Of a stretch of 64,000 nucleotides of DNA, positions 46,846-59,119 are shown one piece after another. The DNA lies in contig OX375873.1 of assembly GCA_947359465.1 (NCBI GenBank), positions 41,512,437 to 41,576,436 of the forward strand, read 5' to 3'. The position numbers were made by a program, and so were the translations under genes. The notes beneath the pieces were generated by a model. The model was not told the DNA's origin, did no database searches, and saw nothing but the letters and a program-made list of their open reading frames with translations. The stretch's first letter is position 1, and each line of letters opens with the position of its first letter. This stretch comes from Metellina segmentata. Taxonomy: Eukaryota > Arthropoda > Arachnida > Araneae > Tetragnathidae.

Positions 46846-48209
46846 TTTGGTATTGGCATGTCATAACATTTCTATGGTTACAATATTCTTAACAAATATT
46901 ATATTAATATATTGCGAATCAGCTATTATTTAATAATTTTCAGGCAATATAATCAAATGCAAAATACAATACAGCAATAAACAGTACTTGTACCCATCTA
47001 TATTTCGTGTTTGATTTACTTCTATAACACATAAAAAAGTGCAATTTTCTTCAAAAACTGCAAACTTTCAATTGCGATGCGATAACAGAAGATATTATTC
47101 GATCGAAAAAATATTTTACGCCTTTCTTATTGAACCCAGTGGGGACCTCTTCCGCACTATTCGAATAGCAATATTGAAAATAATTATATTTCCTTCGCCG
47201 AGTAAAAATGGCCAATTTTTACCCAAATTTCCACAATTCAAGTGCGATGTGGGGGCAGAAGATATTATCCAATCAAAAAAATATTTTACACCGTGTTTAT
47301 TGAACCCAGAGAGAACCCTTTCCGCACTATTAGAATAGCGATTTCGAAAAAAAGTGTTTCTCGGCCCACCCTAGTGTACGGCCACTATGACGTTCGATAA
47401 CGCACTCTGGAAGGCAGCGTTCACCGGCATAGCGTCTAACACGAATGCGGCCATCATGGCTCCACAAATTAAAGCGGTATTCGTCAGAAAAGACAAGTTG
47501 TTGCCAATCAGCCCACCAGGCTCTGTGCTCATGAACGCAATTAATTGCAAACGCAGCCGTCGATGGTTTGGCGTGAGGGGGATCCTGTATAAAGGAATCC
47601 TTGCACGCAGTCCACGGTTCAGCAGACGTCGGTGAATTGACGAAGCCGACATTAGTACACCTGTAGCAGTAGACCAAAGTGCTTCCAACTGCCTGGAGGA
47701 AGCTGTACGGTCATTCACTGCCATGTGGACCATGTGTCTAGCATCTCGTGCTGACGTCACCTTCCGTCGTCCACTCTAGTTTTTCGAGTTGTCCGGTGCT
47801 CGTCGGTCCACTGCTTCCAAACTCACTGTGGAACTGTTCCACTGCACACGAGCTGCTATTGCGCGATAGGAAAATCCTCCTTCACGAAGGCCGATGATTC
47901 TCCCCCGTTCAAACTCCGTAAGTTGTTGAAATTTCACCTTATTTCGTCGTGGAGGTATACTTAGGTCTCACTATACGTTCGTCGCTAAAAAATAACCATG
48001 CACTATTTTCAACGTCCCGCTACAGCCCTCTATTTATACGCTTTTAGCATCAGTTCAGAGGGCGCTGCTCATACCACGCATGCGTGGTGGCTCTGAAATG
48101 TTACTACTTTGCATAACATCCTATAATTGACATTTGCTGCAAATTTTATTCCATTCGGATGATTCCTTCATGGTGTTGCATTTTTTTCAAACAGCAGTGT
48201 ATTTTTCCC

Positions 48210-48645
48210 TTTCATTTTCCGAGCAACGATTTCAGCAGACGAATAAAACAAATAAACAGTTTTAACTGGAGTTCGTTAGTTATTTTTTCTATATCCTGGA
48301 TCGTTAAAGAAACTGTAAAAATTTCAACAGATTTGAAATCTGCGGAAAATTTTACATCAGTTCGATACCTAAAAATAGGATTTTCTTTAAACAAAGTAAT
48401 TTTTAAATTGTAACTTTTATATTTTTTCCTTTCCTTTTCGCGATTGTTAAATATTTCACAGATTCAATTCCTGCGCAAGAACAATTCGAGCGAGGGGAAG
48501 CAAAACAAATAAAAAATTAGGAATGGCATTGTTTAGTTCTTTTTGGAAAATCGGGGTTGTTAAAGATACATTTGAAATTTCAACGGATTTGAAAACTGCG
48601 GAAAATTTTATTCCAGATCGATACCTTTTCTTTTCTTTTCTTTCT
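48210..48645 (+). repeat. Diverged tandem duplication, about 220 bp unit
   Basis: atttcaacagatttgaaatc-tgcggaaaattttac...gatacc (48318-48370) recurs as atttcaacggatttgaaaac-tgcggaaaattttat...gatacc (48575-48625); flanking blocks correspond as well. Confidence 0.65.
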
Positions 48646-48899
48646 TTCGCTCGTGCGCAGGAAATGAATTTGGAAGTAAAATTAAAAAATATATATTCTA
48701 GTATATATAGTAATACGCCGTAAATATGCTAAGTTATCCTGTGCAAAAATCAGAATACCCTGAAAACAGAGTTCAATCGGAATGAAACTTGGCATATGTG
48801 ATATTCATGAAGATCGAGCGAAATGATCACAATGTTAAATCAAAAGGACTCTTATTACTGTAGAATATTAAATAGAAAGATCATAAACTACACTGCTTG

Positions 48900-50160
48900 A
48901 CAATTGATAACGAACAACCGATTTATGCAAAACTGCGATTCGGAAAGCCGCTCAATCGTAGAAAATGTAAGTGCAGAGGGTGCTGTATAGAAGACAGTGC
49001 ATACGAGGTGTTTATTAATTGAAATTTCAAACAGTAAAGTATCTACAGAAAATCACGATTTAAGGTTTTGAAAGCCGTTCAAATAAATTCCGTCTTGTGA
49101 TGCAAGTATCAAGTGGAGAATGTTCGTAAGGCATCATTTGAGTGAATTTGACCGTTGGCGAGCAGTTGGGGCGGGTCGAAGCTGGGCAAAGTGTCACCCA
49201 AGTTGCCGCAGCAATGCGTGTTAAAAAGCGTTATTTCGCGGTAATAAAGATCAGCGTAATGTGGAAATGCTTTGAGAAAGCATGTTTGTGGTCGTGATAG
49301 GAGCACCACACCCAGAGATGATACACATATATCCCTAACAGCAATAAGGAACAAACATCTCACTCCGGGACAGATTGGTTCAGAGCTTGCAACTGCTACC
49401 GGCAATCGTGTATCCGCCAAAACAATTGCTCGGCGATTAAATCAAACTCGCGTGTATGCACGGAAGCCTGTTAAGTGCGTTCCGTTACAAATACGCCACC
49501 TTCTTGAAAAGTTACGCTGGTGTAAAGAACATATTCTTTGGAATCATCAACAATGGTTCATAGTCATGTTCTCCGACGAATCCCGATACACCGTGAATAG
49601 GGATTCTGGACACCAACTATTGTGTAGAGAGAGGAGTACCCGTTACACACCACAGAATGCTGGTGAGGTTGATCGTTATGGCTGAGGGGTCATGATGTGG
49701 GCAAGCATTATGCATAATGGCAAAACACAGCTACACATCTTTGACACTGATATCTTTATATCACAACGGTATTGCACGGAGATTCTACTGGGTATGTTCA
49801 TTTATTTCGAGGTGCAGTGGGTCCAGACTTTCTGTTCATGGATGACAATGCATGCCCACACAGGACAGTTGATGTCTCTGAGACACTAGAGAGCGAAGAT
49901 ATTGAACGCATGGAATGCCTTGCGTATTCACCGGACTTAAATCATATTTAACATGCTTGGGATTATATTTATAGACGTGTTTCATAAAGGAATCACACCC
50001 ACCCCAAACTGTGCAGGCGGTCAAAATTGCTTTGAGAGAGGAATGAGACAATATCCCCCAAGCACTCTTCGACTAGACTATTTAGTGGAGAGCATGCATA
50101 GCACATGCTAAATGTGAATTAGTGTGCAAAGAGGCCTCCCTTCTTACTGAGTGACTATAT
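48900..50160 (+). pseudogene. Tc1-like transposase remnant
   Basis: Plus-strand fragments: SEFDRW / HTH-like start near 49137; CGRDRSTTPRDDTHI; NRVSAKTIARRLNQTRV; CKEHILWNHQQWF; first D in VMFSDESRYTVNRDSG; MMWASIMHNGKTQL; decayed second D region near 49845 (FCSWMTMHAHTGQ); LAYSPDLN at 49918-49942. Many frameshifts and a stop at 49683. Confidence 0.75.
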
Positions 50161-50313
50161 CTGTCATGACTCCGGATGAAAAGAACATTTTTCAAGACTT
50201 TGGAAATTGCTCTATGGGGCAGATATTTTTCTTTTTATTATCTTGCTTTTCCATGTGCCAAACTCTGTAACATTTTGCATTCGACTTAATGCACAGTATC
50301 TTAATCAAATATA

Positions 50314-51040
50314 CACTGAAGAGCCAAAACATTATGCCCACCTACTCAATAACGCGTTGCGCCTCCTCTGGCCTGCAAAACAGCTGCAACTCGCCTGGGC
50401 ATAGATCCCCCAAGTTCTTGATACATGACTGGAGACAGGTTGTACCAAATGTCTAAGCAGCGGTCACGCAAAGCCGAGATATTCGGATATGGTGGTGTTT
50501 GAGCTCTGAGCTGCCGCTCCATGACACCCCAAATGTGCTCTATTATGGCGAGTTAGGTAGCCAGGACAATAAGTGGAATTCATCAGTATGCTCCTCGAAC
50601 CCTCCAACACAATCCGAGCCTTGTGATATGGGCGTTGTCCTGCTGGAGCATTCCATTTCCTGTTGGGAAGACAGACGCCATGTAAGGGTGCAACTGATCC
50701 GCAATGATGTTCAGATAGTTCGTAGCATTCATGGTCTGTTCTACCACAACTACGGGTCCCAGAGTCGCCCATGAGAATGTCCCCCAAAACATAATACCGC
50801 CACCACCAGCCTGTGTATGATCTGATGTAAAAGTGGGGAGCAACTGTTCGCCTGGTAGACGGCGTACCCTGACACGACCATCGACGTGGTGAATAAAAAA
50901 TCGGGATACATCTGACCAGGCAACTCTCTTCAACTCATACATGGTACAGTCTCGATATTCCCAGGCCCACTGTAGGCGTAGTTGACGATGACGCTTGGTC
51001 AACAGAGGCACACGACTGGAACGTCTGCTGCACAGTCTCA
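50314..51040 (-). pseudogene. Tc1-like element, 5' truncated
   Basis: Minus-strand RVPLLTKRHRQLRLQWAWEY, VAWSDVSRFFIHHVDGRVRV, QAGGGGIMFWGTFSW and LQQDNAH, a Tc1 family widespread in arthropods and fish. The expected E of VAWSDESRF is V. The 3' end cactgaagagccaaaacatt abuts TA at 50312-13. The 5' third is missing where a SINE begins. Confidence 0.82.
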
Positions 51041-51376
51041 AGGTGGTAATTTGGTAAATTTAGTTAACATTGCACTAGAGCAATACAACGGGTTATTGAC
51101 AACGGTCCGGGATCAGTCCCTTAAGGGAAAGATCCGAGGACAACACCTCCTAATTTTGAACCACCGTCAGATGACGAAGCAACACCTGAGCTGGCACCCC
51201 ACTCTCCAAACTTCCACACCAACCCAACGTGAGGACTTTCGGCCACGACAGATTTAAGGTGCACCAGCCGCCTATACACCATAAGCTTACAAACATCCAT
51301 GCCCGGACCCGGATTCGAACCAGGAATCTTCCGATCCAGAGGCTAACAACTTAACCATTATACCAGTTGGCCGGCG
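51040..51376 (-). repeat. SINE family A, full length
   Basis: Tail ttagttaacattgcactaga at left, complete body, and head (ccggattcgaaccaggaatc; gaggctaacaacttaaccat) at right. Confidence 0.88.
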
Positions 51377-51631
51377 GCGTTGACCGTGGATCTTTCCCCT
51401 CGGGATTGATTCAGGACCGTTTTAATAGCCCGTTATGTTGCTTCAGCAGTGAAACCTGTATTAATTACTAACCTACAGTGGAGTGTCGATCAATAGTAAA
51501 TTGAGATGGGTAGCGCTAATCGAATCTCTGGAATACACAGTGATCATCTACCAAATGTATTTTCATAACTCTCCAGATATGACGTTATTGGCTTGTTTGT
51601 TAGAAAATAATTTCAGCTCCACAGGTAGGTA

Positions 51632-52110
51632 GTTGAATTAACATCGTACTAGAGCAACACAACAGGCTATTGGCAACGGTCGGGGATCATTCCCAAAGAG
51701 AAAAATCCGAGGACACCTTATGGTGGTTAAGGTGTTAGCCCCTTCTGATAAGAAGGCTCGTGGTTCGAATCCGGGTCAGTGGATGGATGTTTGTAAGCGT
51801 ATGGTGTAGAGGCGACTGGTGCACCTTAAATCTGTTGTGGTCGAAAGTCCTCACGTTGGGTTGGTGCGGATGGTTAAAGTGGGGTGCCCGCTCATCTGTT
51901 GCCTCGTCATCTGACCGTGGTTCAAAATTACGTGGTGTTGTCCTCGAATCTCTCCCTTAAGAGATGGATCCCGGATCGTCGTCAATAGTCCGTTGTGTGT
52001 TGCTGTAGTATGACGTTAATTGAAAATTACCAATTAGCGAGGACACCTGGTAAATTTTGGAATCATGGACAGATAACGGTCAACACCTGAGTTGGCACTC
52101 CAAACATCCA
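51632..52110 (-). repeat. SINE family A split by another SINE
   Basis: 3' part at 51632-51718, rest at 52038-52110 (ggtcaacacctgagttggca). Interrupted by the plus-strand copy at 51719-52037. Confidence 0.8.
51719..52037 (+). repeat. SINE family A inserted in SINE family A
   Basis: Near-complete copy (ggttcgaatccgggtcagtg box B) flanked by the exact 11 bp duplication cgaggacacct (51708-51718, 52038-52048). Confidence 0.88.
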
Positions 52111-52457
52111 TATATATATTTTTTTAATTACGCCCGCCATCGTCTTCTCAGACATGAGGCGTCTCGTAGTCCAATATAGCAGAGAGGTGGCCCCAGGAAG
52201 GTTAAGAGCTCCAAAGTCATCACAAGAGCGAACACCAAGCAGGGAGGAGCAACTGAAAAGGTGCTCCCCAGTCATGTGCATAGTATTGCAGAATGGAGAA
52301 TCGGTAAGTTCATCCCTAAATAGATGGGCTTGTAAATAATCATGTCCGGTGATGACTCTAAAACACGCTACCCCCTCGACTCTAGGGAGGAGGGAAAGCT
52401 GTGCGTGCTTCTGATTGTCAAATAGATAAGTCCAAGACTTTCCATCCGCCTACTCTT

Positions 52458-52760
52458 TAAGTATTAGCCTCTAGATCGGAACGTTCCTGGTTTAAATCCG
52501 GGTCCGGGCACGGATGTTTGTACGCGTATGGTGTAGAGGCGGCTGGTGCACCTTAATCTGTCGTGACCGAAAGTCCTCACGTTGGGTTGGCGTGGAAGTT
52601 TGGAGAGTGGGGTGCCAGCTCAGATGTTGCTTCGTCATCTGACCGTGGTTCAAAATTACGAGGTGTTGTCCTCGGATCCCTTAAGGGATTGATCCCGGAC
52701 CGTCGTCAATAGCCCATTGTATTGCTTTGGTACAACGTAAACTAAAAAATTTCCAATTAT
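52458..52760 (+). repeat. SINE family A, plus orientation
   Basis: Starts within the head (ttagcctctagatcggaacg), box B ctggtttaaatccgggtccg, full body to ggtacaacgtaaactaaaaa. Confidence 0.85.
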
Positions 52761-52974
52761 CAATTACTCTAAGAGTAGAAATTCTTTTGTGTCGGATATT
52801 GCTTCTGAGAAGTCGCTTGACATTTCGGAGAGGAGTCGGGAGACAAGATGGATGTAAATCTTCCATATCATGCCAACGTGAGGACGAAGCAACAGCAGAT
52901 TTAACGTGAGTCAATATACCACGTGCATGGCGGTCTTTGAATGGATCGAACATCCTTTTGCTAATCCGCTACTT

Positions 52975-53178
52975 TTCAAACCGAGCTTCCGAGCTGATAT
53001 CGGCGCAGGTTCGATTCCTGTCAGATGCATTCCTCCTTGAGTGAATTTTTCTATGTTATGTGTAAGTAAGACTCTCATTGTGTCTATGACTTGATATTGT
53101 ATGTCTTGTGTCTGTCAAAGCATGGCCAAATGTGGTCATTTCGCCATAAAACTCCAAAACCAACCAACCAACCGAGCC
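52975..53178 (+). repeat. SINE family C, copy 2
   Basis: Shares box B (caggttcgattcctgtcaga), agcatggccaaatgtggtca, cgccataaaactccaaaacc and a (CCAA)n tail with copy 1; the head is degraded. Confidence 0.78.
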
Positions 53179-53369
53179 TTTCTCCATTTTATGACGAAGC
53201 CCTTCGTTTTACTTGCAATTGCTGTCGTTCTTGATTTATTAGATCAAGACCTGTTTCCAGATATTGATATTTGTCGAAATGGGCATTGTTCGGTGTGGGT
53301 TAGTAAACACATTGTGTAGGTTGGTGTGATTCAAGAAATTAAAAAATTTTGTTTTTAAATATACTCTAT

Positions 53370-54144
53370 AACAAAAATAATCGACGCACCAAGGTGCAGA
53401 ATTACAGTGGAACAGTTGGAACGGCGCTAAATATTATAGACTTAAATAGTATGTCTTTTGTGACGAGTCTCTTTTCCATCTGTGTGCCGACAACAACCGC
53501 AGACGTGACTGGAGACATCCAGGGCAGCGTGGGGATCCTGCCCTTACTATCGCACGCCACAGGCCTATAACAGGGCGTTATGGTGTGGAATGCCATCTCC
53601 TTTGATAGCCGGACCCCTTTGGTAGTCATTTCTGGCACACTTACAGCACAGCGGTTCATAGACGTCATTCTACGACCGGTTATGTTATCGTTCCTTTTGC
53701 GACACCCCGGACTTACTTTTCAACGAGATAATACCCAGCCGCACACGGCACATGTTGCTATGAATTGTCTTCAAGCTTGCCCAGCACTTCCTTGGTCAGC
53801 TAGGTCTCCTGATTTCTCTCCTATAGAGCACATTTAGGATGTTATGGTAAGGCGATTGCAACCATCCCGTAATGGTGACCATTTCGCCCGACAGTTGGAG
53901 ACAATTTGGTAAGAAATTCCGCAAGACACCACCCGGGAATTTTTTCAGTCTTTGCCACACCAGTGACAACTTGCATTCAGGCTAGAGATGGACCAACGCC
54001 TTATTGACTTCCTCCCTTTGCAACGATCAAACTCTGAAATAAAATATTCAATTGTTCTGAAATTTTAATCATTTGTTTTTCTATGTATGTTCTTCATATC
54101 CACTAATTTTTATCGCAATCTGACAACTCCTTCTTGGTGAGTCG

Positions 54145-54148
<4 letters not shown>
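53370..54148 (+). pseudogene. Tc1-like element with internal deletion
   Basis: Ends aataatcgacgcaccaagg and cttggtgagtcgattta. Retains VMVWNAISFDSRTPLVVISG, LTFQRDNTQPHTAH and ARSPDFSPIEHI; the N-terminal half is deleted and the E of SPIEH is followed by a stop. The right end runs straight into the TA array. Confidence 0.8.
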
Positions 54149-54540
<392 letters not shown>

Positions 54541-55392
54541 TGAAATTACTGCATGAAACAAAATTATTCCATTTTATAGATGAAAATTTATAAAAGCCAA
54601 AATAAAAATTATTTAAATGAATTGAAAAATGTTTCCAAACAGGAAACTTTTGTGTCCATGTTTGATGTTTTGATCGTAATGTTTGTGATATTTTGTGTGA
54701 ATAAAATTGGTTTAATATGAGACCTAACTTCTATCTTTGTATAAATCATTCTGCATAAAAATTTATTTTAACGGCTAATTGCATAAATAAAATAATTTTT
54801 CAACGTAAAATAAACTGTCTTTAAGTGAAAAATACAAAATTAATATTTCCAAATTAATCTTTCTTGAAAATAGTTAAAACACATTTGAAAGTGCAGAACA
54901 ATTAAAAGAATCTAAAATGTTTTTATTTTAGGTTCAAAGTGGTTATAAGAAGATAAATTAAAAAAGATTACTCTAACTTGTTTAAATTCCATTGTAATAA
55001 GTAAAATTTAAAATATTTATCAAGTATATTATTCATGCTAAATTACATAAAACTACAACCTATGAGTACTGAAACCAGCTGTTTTTTACTAAAAAATATT
55101 GTTGTCTGAAATAGCTGCTTAGGCTTGAAAATAATTTGGAAGCAATTTTCCAGAAGCAGATTAACTTGATTTTCTTCTCTTAAAAATTCAGCACACAAAA
55201 CTAACTTTAAAGGTAAAAAAAACGTCTTACAGCGTAGTAGTCAACACCGACTCAAGGCTTTATCTCTAGCGGTGATAAACTAAGCCAATCCCGACGCCAG
55301 TTCTTGGCGACTTTTAGCAGCCTACTTTGGCGACCGCTTATCGTTGTAACCCTGACATCCAGCCTCTAATCAGGAAGCCGCTCGTTGAATCG

Positions 55393-55440
55393 GGAAACTT
55401 CTCGGTAGAAAACACGAGAACTTTCGGTTTGGCTTTAAAA
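55393..55440 (+). promoter_or_regulatory. Heat-shock elements and TATA-like box of the 55.6 kb sHSP
   Basis: Inverted GAA/TTC pairs at 55393-55402 (gGAAacTTCt) and 55417-55426 (aGAActTTCg), with an extra in-phase GAA at 55408, sit just before TTTAAAA (55434-55440). An arthropod-type initiator TCAGT is at 55480-55484. Heat-shock factor control is inferred from these sites and the family. Confidence 0.7.
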
Positions 55441-55484
55441 GCGCGTTAGACGCGTAAATCGCTACATTTTGCCTTGTGTTCAGT

Positions 55485-55655
55485 TTGAGTGCTGCAGCTC
55501 CAATTCGCTTTCGGCTTCTGATTCTACTGCACGACTTCGATATCTATTATTTGTCTCGAGTGATATCTTCGGCGTTTTCTGCTTCAATAGAGTGAGAGCG
55601 TGCTCCTGATTGTTTCCGCATAGTTGGGTCATCCTTGGGAATCCAAATACCCAAC
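55485..55655 (+). other. 5' UTR of the 55.6 kb sHSP
   Basis: Sequence from the predicted initiator to the ATG. It matters because about 130 bp of it (about 55489-55627) recurs, inverted and roughly 90% alike by eye, at 60354-60501. Confidence 0.6.
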
Positions 55656-56204
55656 ATGTTTACTTTGTTGCGTGAATTACTGGATGAAAACTCGTACGAC
55701 CACTCCCCCAACTACGGCGTTTACCCCGGACTGTTTTTGGACAACAATCCCCGAGTTCACTTCCATGTGTCCGGACCTCGCAGACAGACCGGCGTCTCGT
55801 CCGGCTCTATGCCGGACACAAGGAACGACCCCAACAAGTACCAGGTGATGCTGAACGTGAAGCACTTCCGGCCAGATGAAATCGACGTGAAGATTGTTGA
55901 TGACTGTGTTGTCATCCACGGCCAGCACGAGGAGCATGCTGACCAACACGGGTTCGTGTCGAGAGAATTCACCAGGCGTTACAAACTGCCCGAGGATGTG
56001 GAGCCTGTTACCGTGAAGTCTTCCCTGAGCCAGAACGGTGTGCTGACCATCCAGGCGCCTAGAAAGCAGTTGGAACCCCCACCGGTAAACGAGAGAGTAG
56101 TTCCCATCACCATTCAGCAACCTGCGGCTCTAGAAGCTCAAAAGCAACAGCAGTTGCAAGAGCAACAGGCAGCCCAGCAACGGCTAACTTCCGAAGAACA
56201 GTAA
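55656..56204 (+). CDS. Small heat-shock protein (alpha-crystallin/Hsp20), Q-rich tail
   Basis: ATP-independent holdase chaperone that binds unfolding proteins. Single-exon ORF of 182 residues from the first ATG (55656); the frame is open further upstream but has no earlier ATG. Alpha-crystallin domain at about residues 60-138: KYQVMLNVKHFRPDEIDVKI, then HGFVSREFTRRYKLPE, in which R107 is the position of human alphaB R120, then NGVLTIQAP. A C-terminal I-x-I type motif (VPITI, 149-153) follows. Unusual feature: the last 30 residues form a Gln-rich tail (KQQQLQEQQAAQQRL), longer than in most sHSPs. Convergent with the paralogue at 62 kb. HSEs and a TATA-like box lie upstream, AATAAA 260 bp past the stop. 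Confidence 0.96.
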   Translation: MFTLLRELLDENSYDHSPNYGVYPGLFLDNNPRVHFHVSGPRRQTGVSSGSMPDTRNDPNKYQVMLNVKHFRPDEIDVKIVDDCVVIHGQHEEHADQHGFVSREFTRRYKLPEDVEPVTVKSSLSQNGVLTIQAPRKQLEPPPVNERVVPITIQQPAALEAQKQQQLQEQQAAQQRLTSEEQ

Positions 56205-56462
56205 AGTTGTATCATTCCTTTCTGAATACAAACGTTTGAATTATGTTGTGTCAGACTCTGATGTGCTTTTCAAAAGTAAAACTGAACTTCAGTGAAACAT
56301 TCATCTAAGAACATTTGTCGAAGGCCTATGTGTCGGCAACATAATAAGGTACGTTTTGATAACTGCTATGTGTGTTATTTATACTAGTATTCAAAATATT
56401 GTAAATATGACTCATTTCGAAAGAGTTGAAAATAATGTAATATAGCCTTCTAATTTTTTCTT

Positions 56463-56468
56463 AATAAA
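56463..56468 (+). terminator. Polyadenylation signal AATAAA (55.6 kb sHSP)
   Basis: First AATAAA after the stop codon, 259 bp downstream. Confidence 0.6.
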
Positions 56469-56469
56469 A

Positions 56470-59100
56470 TTTCTTTGATGTAATTTTTTGTTTTTATTAG
56501 TAATGTGTTATTTCGTTATTCATGATTTTCTTGTGATACAAAATAGTCTTAAGTATCGTTTGAGCAATGCTTAAATTTTTATGCCAACAAGTTTTAATAT
56601 TAATGTTTACCAAATGTAGGTTATCGTATTGCCTGAGTCTTACAATTAGTGAATTAATTTTTCTGATTGTTTTCCATCAAATGAAATTCAAGTTTTTATC
56701 TCAAATGTTAAGTTCTGCCCCAAAACTTTTATTTCTTTCGAGTATATCTTGACTGGTTTTAAGAAAAAGCATGTTGTATATATTCTCAAGGTAACCTATC
56801 AGTTAAAGAAAATGGCAATCGGTATTATTTTTTCATGGAGAGTTGAATAGTTATTACTGCCTCTATATATATATAAACTTCCTATACTTGCAGTGAAGTT
56901 TTGATAATGTGCGTTAAAATTTGTATAATTTGAATTAAGTTTTGTATTTAGTGTTATCTTTTCTTTCACTATTGGAATCTGAATAAATTTTTTTGTCAAA
57001 TGAGAACCATTTTATGACCTTTATATATTAAAGAAAACTAATACTTTTTCAAAATTTTAATTTTGTCCAAAATCAAAGCTTTCTTGTGCACTTTTGAAGA
57101 AGTAAAACGGATAACATGATTTGAAGTATTAGATTGCGTTTATTAACCACACATGCAGAATAATATTTTAGTTACTTTCAAATGCTTCAGTTAAGTTCTG
57201 CTTAATATTGATTTGACCCAATTTAGAGCTATTTCTCCTCTATTTGATTACCAAACAAGATGAATTATCTAGATATATACGTATAAATATAGGAACGTAA
57301 GTATGTATAAATATAGGAATTTTGAGAAGTTGAAAGCTATAGTCTTTGTGAGAAGATCGAGGTTGTTTATTTTACCAGTTGAAGATATTCTCTTGCAACT
57401 TTGATATTTGAAACATACGTTGAAAAGATTCAGCTTCAAAATCAAAAACTCTGTTAATTTGACTTCATTTAAAAAAAAATTGTAATCAATTAATTCAGTT
57501 TCATCTGTTTAAAAAAAATGTTTTAAGTTGAAATGAAATTGTCTTGCAAAATAAAAGTAAAGTACAGTACTCGCGTTATTTACGTCCGGAACACGTTTTC
57601 AATACTAAAATAGCAGAATTGTAAATTGGAATAATTTTTTTTAAATGAAGAAAAAACCTTCTATACAGTGTAGATTTTACTTACAAATGTAACTTTTATG
57701 TGTGACTGACTGAATATTCCCGTTATTATATTTTTTTTCTTTCATCAATTTGGTCCAGTGAACGCTTTGTTTAAAAATTGTAGATAGAAAAAAGTGAGAA
57801 AATCGCTGGTTAGCAAAATGTCCGGATTTGTACTGTATTTGCTTGAAAAGAAATTTTATGAAATCATAAATTTGGTTTTTTATCCTTTCATAATGATGAA
57901 ATTTGGAAATACTGAACACTAGCGGGAAATATTGATAGGAAAACTGAGGACAGACTACGTTGTAAATTAAGACATTTTTATATGAATCACTTCACAACAT
58001 CACGATGTGATTGTTACATTTCAATTTTTTATTCAAACTTTTGTTTTTCATTCAAAAATAATTTAAAGTGGACTAAAGTTGATCTATCCAATGGTTAAAG
58101 ATGACCCTTCTAATTGTTTGACGTTTATTAAACGTTCAAACGAAGATTGAATTATTTTATTCAACTCAATGCAAAAATCAATACAGCGTAAAAAACTTCC
58201 TGCAATTGCCGTAGAAAAAAATTCTAGAGAAAAGAGCTGATTCACAATAGACATGGATTTCTGTAGAAGACTAAAGTCGTAAAACACATAAAAATGAGCT
58301 TTATAGGGTTTCTACGGACATTTTGCAGGTGTTATTTCTTAGGAAACGGGCCATAACTTCAAAAAACCACATTATATAGAAATGTTTCTGAAGGGATTAA
58401 TAAATTTAAGAAATAATTAAATCCTTCAAAAACTATTGGTCAGTTGGGTCGATGACACAAAATTGTAGTTTTGATTTGAGGATTATGAATAATCATTTTT
58501 TAGTTGTTTATAAACTTGTTTACTGTTTTAGCTGTGTTAATAATTATAAATTAAAATTTCAAATAAATATTTACTTATATTTTTTGTTATTTATATATTG
58601 TCTTCGAAACAGTTTGTTCAAAAGTACATGACTACCATGAACCATAAAACTTTATAATAAGGGTAACCGCGATATGTACCATGCGAGAGCAGTTGGATAA
58701 CCGCAAGTAAAACCTTCGGATTTCGGTTTGTTTCTTTACGCTGAAAATCAACAATCTCGACCTTCTGTCACTTCAAACAAAAATTTCAATTTCTCGAAAT
58801 TCCTAACCGTAAGATCAGCAAAATCTTATTAGTCTTTACGGTACTTTTTTAAATTCAGAGATTCGAATTCTAAATCGAAACTACGTATCTCTTGTAGTTA
58901 CTTGACTTGGGAGTACAGCTTTCAGTAGCACCTAAAATTGAAACGAATGTAAATTTGATTTTAATCGTCTTGCTTTAAAAAGCCATATTTAATTTTGAAA
59001 TATATTTGAAGTTCAACGTATGATTACCAGTTTTAATTTCACGTGAACCATTTTATTTTAAAGTTTTTTTTTTTTTTTTTTTTTTTAACTTTATAGCTCA
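56470..59100. other. Intergenic, AT-rich, no gene seen
   Basis: No ORF with family likeness, no paired splice sites with coding potential, no clear mobile element. Confidence 0.55.
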
Positions 59101-59119
59101 TTTTAAAATAAGAAATCAC

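Larger units (their letters stand above)
44533..47373 (+). mobile_element. Long-TIR DNA transposon with 8 bp duplication
   Basis: 2841 bp; ends tagggtgggccga and its complement; exact duplication gtgtacgg (44525-44532, 47374-47381). Arms are about 340 bp and each is a tandem dimer: ctattctaatagtgcg...gggttcaataaacacgg then ctattcgaatagtgcg...gggttcaataagaaagg. An 8 bp duplication is shared by hAT and P superfamilies; I cannot choose. Confidence 0.85.
44080..47965 (-). pseudogene. Tc1-like transposase, interrupted
   Basis: Minus strand. The N-terminal part (47965-47374) has an HTH (FERGRIIGLREGGFSYRAIA), TSARDARHMVHMAV, and the first catalytic D in LVFSDEYRFNLW. The rest (44532-44080) has GVKVWGAISYYG, FQQDNARP and SPIDHMW. 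The third acidic residue is D, giving DD34D where relatives have E. Contains stops and the insertion at 44533-47373, between GRTLG and VKVWG. Confidence 0.82.
43951..48199 (-). mobile_element. Tc1-like transposon split by a long-TIR element
   Basis: TA duplications at 43949-50 and 48200-01; about 60 bp inverted ends (acaccatgaaggagtcatca against its diverged complement at 48130-48175). Without the 2.84 kb insertion it is about 1.4 kb. Confidence 0.82.

Noticed and set aside
55677..56120. 147-codon minus-strand frame over the 55.6 kb sHSP
   Set aside because: Antisense shadow of the Hsp20 gene.
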